Shown: positions 59,801-64,000 of the stretch, one piece after another
Layout: each line of letters begins with the position of its first letter
Position numbering within the stretch: position 1 is the first letter of the stretch
Assembly: GCA_949358305.1 (NCBI GenBank)
Contig: OX442315.1
Location: forward strand, 16,146,427-16,210,426
Source: Strigamia acuminata
Lineage: Eukaryota; Arthropoda; Chilopoda; Geophilomorpha; Linotaeniidae
Direction of reading: 5' to 3'
Length of the DNA stretch: 64,000 nucleotides
Notes under the pieces: model-generated
The model's database searches: none
What the model was told of the DNA's origin: nothing
What the model saw: only the letters and a program-made list of their open reading frames with translations
Program-made: the position numbers and the translations under genes

Positions 59801-60194
59801 TAAATAAGTGTAGTTGTCCTTTGATTGTGAAATTACGAGGTGGTGTTTGAGGAATTCTTTAAAATAAAAATTGAAAAATAATTTTTACAATTTTATAAAA
59901 ACATTTTCGTCTATTTTTACTCGTTGAAAGCTGAAAAATCCAAACTTAATCGGGAAGGTAGACCGGGTGCATCACCTGAGCAAGAAATGTATGAAATATT
60001 TTGTAACTTATAAAATTAATAATTGTAATTTTTTGTGTAGAAAATTGCAAACCGTTGGTGAAAAATCCATGGATGGACTTTGGTTTGTCATCCAGTCCGT
60101 ACACTTCCAATTTGTTTTTAGACAGCGTATGGAGAAACCCAACATCCATATACGATGTGAAAGGAACAAATTGAAGTATCTCTTTAGTATCCAT
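56819..60194 (-). CDS. ATG7: ATG7, E1-like activating enzyme of autophagy, 675 aa
   Basis: Sixteen exons: 60053-60194, 59921-59975, 59739-59856, 59529-59606, 59342-59458, 59152-59283, 58866-59076, 58715-58808, 58347-58650, 58209-58266, 58015-58145, 57792-57956, 57331-57446, 57097-57262, 56920-57039, 56819-56839, in phase. The N-terminal domain ([34 protein letters not shown]) precedes the adenylation domain with the nucleotide loop [13 protein letters not shown], then [10 protein letters not shown] and zinc cysteines (CYYCND, CTAC). The catalytic cysteine is in [11 protein letters not shown] (Cys546). The end VWELSD is shorter than in human. It activates ATG12 and ATG8/LC3 and transfers them to ATG10/ATG3. 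Introns 3, 12 and 13 appear to start with GC. Head-to-head with Brambleberry. Confidence 0.96.
57530..57750. repeat. Minisatellite in ATG7 intron 12
   Basis: Six to eight copies of a unit near aaaaatgcactgttttggca plus cttttcatcac, best preserved at 57620-57715. The atgcact-ttttggca core resembles the SLC26 intron 15 unit. Confidence 0.8.
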
Positions 60195-60596
60195 ACTAAG
60201 ACTAAGAAAATCTTATTTCAAAACATCAATTTTCCTCGATAAGCAGCTGTGTCGTGTCAAAACATCGCCATTACTAAAACCTGATAGTCTCTAAAAACTT
60301 TATTACCTATTACTTTTATTAGAATAATCATTGTAATTAATTTTATTGAATAAATTAAAAACTTAATTTAATTTTTATTTATTTTAATTTATTAATACAA
60401 TTATTAATTTTCTAAATTTTACATTTCCGTTCCACAAATACCAACAGTTGCTCCACCTTTTCAAACTACCCGATTTGTCACGTGACACGTTCCTAGTTTA
60501 AAATTCACGTATTGTGTAGTGCGAGCCGCTAGATTTGAAATCGGACGCACCAAAACCAGGCGAATTCGTTTAAAAAACGGCCTCTCGGTGATTGCA
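60195..60596. promoter_or_regulatory. Divergent promoter, ATG7 / Brambleberry
   Basis: A 402-bp gap. AT-rich in the middle; GC-richer near the Brambleberry start, where GAGCCGCTAGATTTG (60523-60537) matches the recurring CTCF-like core. Confidence 0.45.
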
Positions 60597-62673
60597 ATGT
60601 TTTCCTCTCTATTCATAGTCGCATGTTTAATCCTAGGAACCAACGCACTTGAAAATGAATTCGAACCGGTCGCCGTTGAAGAAGGCAAAAAACAATACAC
60701 TTCGTTGTCACGCGAATCGCAGATACCCAAATTCGGCGAATGTTGGAAAAACGCACTCAGCCAACTGGACGTTGGATGCAAGTATTTAACGGACGACACC
60801 CAAAGTCGACTGGCGCTGGGTTTCACCAACTGCTTTCTTGAAAAATCGGGAATGGAAACGCGAATTTGCAAACCGAACCAACAAATCAGCGAATGCGTCC
60901 GAATTTTGGACTTCAAGGGCTACACAACTTACGCGAATTTCTTCACGCACACTCACAGCATGTGCGTGTTCCTGCAGAGTCAAATTTGGCACGAAGAAAC
61001 GGGAAAAGTGATCGGGAAATTGAACGAAAACTCGGTGAATGTTAGCCGGCAGTTGGAGCAGGCGCAGAATTTGCAAATCCAGTTGATTAAAAATCAGAGA
61101 AAGTCGATTGAAGCTCAGGAGAGGCTTTGGACTAAAGGCCACGAGTTGTCGCGTGTGTTGGAATCGTCGAAAGAGAACGTGCGACAAGTTATGTACGATT
61201 TTAAGTCGTCGACTGAAGAACAGCGGGAGATTATTTTGAAGATTTTTGATCGGATTGCGAGTTTGCAGTCGATTTTGATGGGGGAAGTGACGGGGTTTTA
61301 TAGTATTTTGTATAATGTGATAGCGGGGGTTGTGGTTTATTTAATTACATCGACCGCGCGCACTAGAGGAGCGAGGTTTTGGCTATTTGTGGTTTTGATG
61401 GTGAATTTTACTTTGGAAAGAATTATCGTCGCGATGGCATCTTATTCGTTCGATTATGTTGGACAGAAAGAAGTTGAGGTATAAATTTTAAAGGTTTTTT
61501 GTTACAAATTAATTATTTCAGTTTTTTACACTAAAATTTAATTTTTTAATTTTTTTTAACTGTAAATTTATTTTTTTCGGTTTTTGTTTAAAAATTCAAT
61601 TTTTTCAGTTTTTTAACCCGAAAATTTTATTTTTTCAGTTTTTAAACCCAAAAATTCAATTCTTTCAGTTTTTAAACCTGAAAATTTCATTTTTTCAATT
61701 TATAAACGCAAAAAATTCCATTTTTTCAGTTTTTAAACCCGAAAATTTGATTTTTTTTTAGTTTTTAAACCCCAAAAATTCAATTTTTTCAGTTTTTAAA
61801 CCCGAAAATTTGATTTTTTTTTCAGTTTTTAAACCCAAACTTTTTAATTTTTTCAGTTTTTAAACCCAAACTTTTTAATTTTTTCAGTTTTTAATCGAAT
61901 ATTTATTAATTTTTTTATTTATTTAGACTCTTATCCACTATCAGCAATGGTTGTGTAGAAAACTGTCCGCTGTCGTCGCCGCCTTCATTCTTTATATCGA
62001 AGTGTCTCGTTATCGTGATTACAATTTACTTAATAATCAACTGCTTATGGAAATCAAGGAACAAAACACCGAAATAAGGAAGTTTATTTCTGAAAACAGA
62101 AGTGAGATTTAATTAAATTATTATCATCATACTCAAAAACACTTTTCTAACGTTTGGAAATTCAGTTTCAGGTCAATTTGACAACAACAATTCGTTTACA
62201 CGATCTCATTTAGAAGATACTTTTCCAAACGGTATGTATTTAAAATCATTTCATATTCTAATTTAATTATTTTTCTCCATTTCTTCAAACATCTAGATGT
62301 TGCTGCACATGAGGATTCTATTCTGGCTTCAAACCAACCTTCCAGTCCAAAATTCGCTTCCACACCCATCAGGAGAAAAAATGATGTCATCGCTTATGTA
62401 TTAAAAAATTTTAATAACGAGAAAAAAAACAATTTTTATTTACTAATATCCAAATTAAAATATTTTTTGCAGAGCCCTAGTCATACGTACAATTTGAGAG
62501 CTAGAAAATCAATTCATCCCAACTCGATAACCACACACGAAACACCGGACGAATTTTGCGATTTCGTCAACAATTTAGCAGAGCGAAGCAAAAAGGCGAG
62601 TAAAATGGTTCGGACATTGCTGTACAACCCCAACCCCACCGACTCAACTGCGGATCTAAGTCAAGAGTTTTAG
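60597..62673 (+). CDS. brmb-like: Brambleberry / KAR5 / GEX1-family karyogamy protein, 474 aa
   Basis: Exons: 60597-61478, 61927-62101, 62166-62231, 62297-62397, 62473-62673, in phase. ATG 60597 begins a signal peptide (MFSSLFIVACLILGTNA). The ectodomain has the family signature ECWKNALSQLDVGCKYLTDD, then SRLALGFTNCFLEKSG and conserved cysteines (TRICKP, SECVR). A long coiled coil follows (QLEQAQNLQIQLIKNQRKS). Hydrophobic segments lie near VIAGVVVYLITST, LFVVLMVNFTLERIIVAM and AFILYIEV. The tail has YNLRARKS, like the Arg-rich C-terminus of zebrafish Brambleberry. KAR5/Brambleberry/GEX1 proteins sit in the nuclear envelope and are needed for nuclear fusion (in fish, fusion of karyomeres in early embryos). 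Upstream in-frame codons exist but no earlier ATG fits a signal peptide. Confidence 0.88.
61500..61900. repeat. 28-30-bp minisatellite in Brambleberry intron 1
   Basis: About 13 copies of a unit near ttcagtttttaaacccgaaa plus atttgatttttt, well preserved at 61610-61890. Confidence 0.88.
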
Positions 62674-62929
62674 ACATTTTTCAACATTTAATAACGGTCG
62701 TAATTAAACTAGAAAAGAAATATATGCACTAACTACATTGTGATAAAATCGTGTAATTTTACTATTTAATGAATTTTAACCGGTGAATAATCCAGTAACA
62801 GAATAAGGAAAAATAGAGGACACTAATTTTAATATTTATTTTTTAAACATTATTAATAAATAATTATTGCTTGAAATAAATTAAACACATTTTGAAATTG
62901 AGAATTTTTGAACATTTTTTGTTTAAATA

Positions 62930-63738
62930 TTATTCACACGCTTTACATAGCAATGACGCTTCGATTTCCTGCAGAGTTAAAATGTTACGTGATAATAAAC
63001 CGATGCACAAATGTTGTTTACAATTTCCTATGAAATTATTTCGCAAAAAGGCGGGAAATCCGCCGTAATTATTATTCATAGTGTGCAAACAAGCTCGAAG
63101 AATCCCTAAAACCTAATTTGAATTACAAATTTAATAAATATTTATAATGATTTTTAATATTTTTTTATGAAGTCTTACTTCCGTTCCGTAATCTCTAGCA
63201 TCTAAACATAATTTCTCGATTTTTCTATATTCTTCAAAAGTGACTTCCAATGCGAAAAAATGGGTTACGAATTTCTTTTGATGGTGGACTTGTGAAATCA
63301 CGTGATCTTTCTCACCGATCACGTGTTTGTTCGCGTCCAACCCGATTTCTTCGGCTAATTCGCGGTTTAGCGCGACGAGAACTTGTTCCTTGTCATCAAC
63401 TGTTCCGCCTGGAAAGCCTATATGTCCGTCTTCTCTTAGGACCATCTATAAAATGGTATTTTCGGTTTTATTTCTTCATATATTTTATTTAAAATTACCA
63501 GTACTGCCGCTCTTGGGTCATATTCGTCCAGTATCTTTGTATTCATCGTCGCATATATCATGCAGTGAGCGGCGTGCGTGAAATGATTAAATATTTGAGT
63601 TTCGGAGAATGCCATTGGAATAAAATCTTTAAATTCGTTAAAATGAATAAGTATAAATGGACTGTTTGATTTGAAATTGTCACTTTCATCATGGTTATAA
63701 TTGTTAGCCTCGTTGTTAGCAGACGATGTAGTGGCCAT
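62930..63738 (-). CDS. NUDT16: NUDT16-type Nudix hydrolase (U8 snoRNA-decapping), 229 aa
   Basis: Exons: 63499-63738, 63179-63445, 62930-63112, in phase. The Nudix box is complete: GTVDDKEQVLVALNRELAEE followed by IGL (residues 94-116), fitting G-x5-E-x7-REU-x-EE-x-GU. Family-specific neighbours are GHIGFPGG before it and RDYGTEVLGILRACLHTM after it, the latter split by an intron exactly as the human order EVLGLVRVPLYTL would require. AFLRNNFIGNCKQHL matches human TFLENSFIGSAREQL. NUDT16 hydrolyses IDP/ITP and decaps U8 snoRNA and some mRNAs. The N-terminal 30 residues are Asn/Ser-rich and not conserved. The start was chosen at ATG 63736-63738, the first ATG in frame. Confidence 0.93.
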
Positions 63739-64000
63739 TGATTTCACCACAAACTACAGAAATGCCAGAATGACGTTGTCATTTGTGAATGACATCATGC
63801 CGATATCTACCGGTGATGACGTATTTGTTACCAGCTTTTACACGTGGAAGTGAACCGAGCCAATAACAATTCGGAAAAATGAAATTAATTTCTGATTGGT
63901 CTAGAAGTTTAATGACATTTGAAATAAATTAGACAAAGCAAAATATTTGTTTTGAATTTGCACGAAGCCACAAGATTTATTAAATAAATCAAATAAATAA
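63739..64000. promoter_or_regulatory. Upstream of NUDT16, right edge of window
   Basis: A 262-bp sequence with some GC-richer DNA next to the start codon and AT-rich DNA at the end. No feature is certain. Confidence 0.35.

Overview
This is a compact, AT-rich animal (metazoan) nuclear genome segment. The evidence is: (1) nearly every gene is split by short GT-AG introns, mostly 50-200 bp, whose joins restore open frames; (2) it carries animal genes such as VGLL4 with two TDU motifs, a Shisa-type membrane protein, an ARMC10/ARMCX-like protein, rabenosyn-5, an SLC26 transporter with a STAS domain and Brambleberry; (3) it holds several non-autonomous DNA transposons, a tRNA-derived SINE-like piece and a Ty1/copia scrap. 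At about one gene per 3 kb it is much denser than vertebrate DNA. I cannot name the species; a tunicate, a sponge or another small-genome invertebrate would fit.

Layout, left to right. 0.4-4.8 kb: two small cysteine-rich single-pass membrane proteins (-). 5.2-6.4: BCAP31 (-). 7.0-9.4: a strongly diverged SLC1 carrier (+). 9.5-11.3: a type II membrane protein with two C-type-lectin-like domains (-). 11.8-13.7: a small secreted protein and a coiled-coil protein (+), separated by a copia remnant. 14.2-16.5: a membrane-anchored HIT-fold protein (+). 16.6-20.5: ciliary DRC11/IQCA1 (-). 20.9-22.8: rabenosyn-5 (+). 23.2-27.4: a nine-finger C2H2 protein (-). 27.8: PET117 (+). 28.5-31.4: ARMC10-like (-). 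31.7-32.4: MRPS25 (+). 32.4-33.1: GTF3C6 (-). 33.4-35.5: ALDH5A1 (+). 36.9-52.1: SLC26 (-), with four alternative first exons, a transposon-rich 9-kb 5' region and a possible antisense micro-gene. 53.0-56.5: VGLL4 (+). 56.8-60.2: ATG7 (-). 60.6-62.7: Brambleberry (+). 62.9-63.7: NUDT16 (-).

The genes do not form one pathway. They are mostly housekeeping genes (mitochondrial translation and COX assembly, Pol III transcription, autophagy, endosome recycling, ER export, RNA decapping, GABA catabolism) in head-to-head and tail-to-tail pairs, so many promoters are probably shared. Most divergent intergenic gaps contain a short motif resembling the CTCF core (GCAYCTAGYGGCG). Many introns contain private minisatellites of about 20-40 bp per unit. 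Four introns appear to use GC-AG boundaries, three of them in ATG7. Exon coordinates were built by hand from splice signals, phase continuity and family resemblance.
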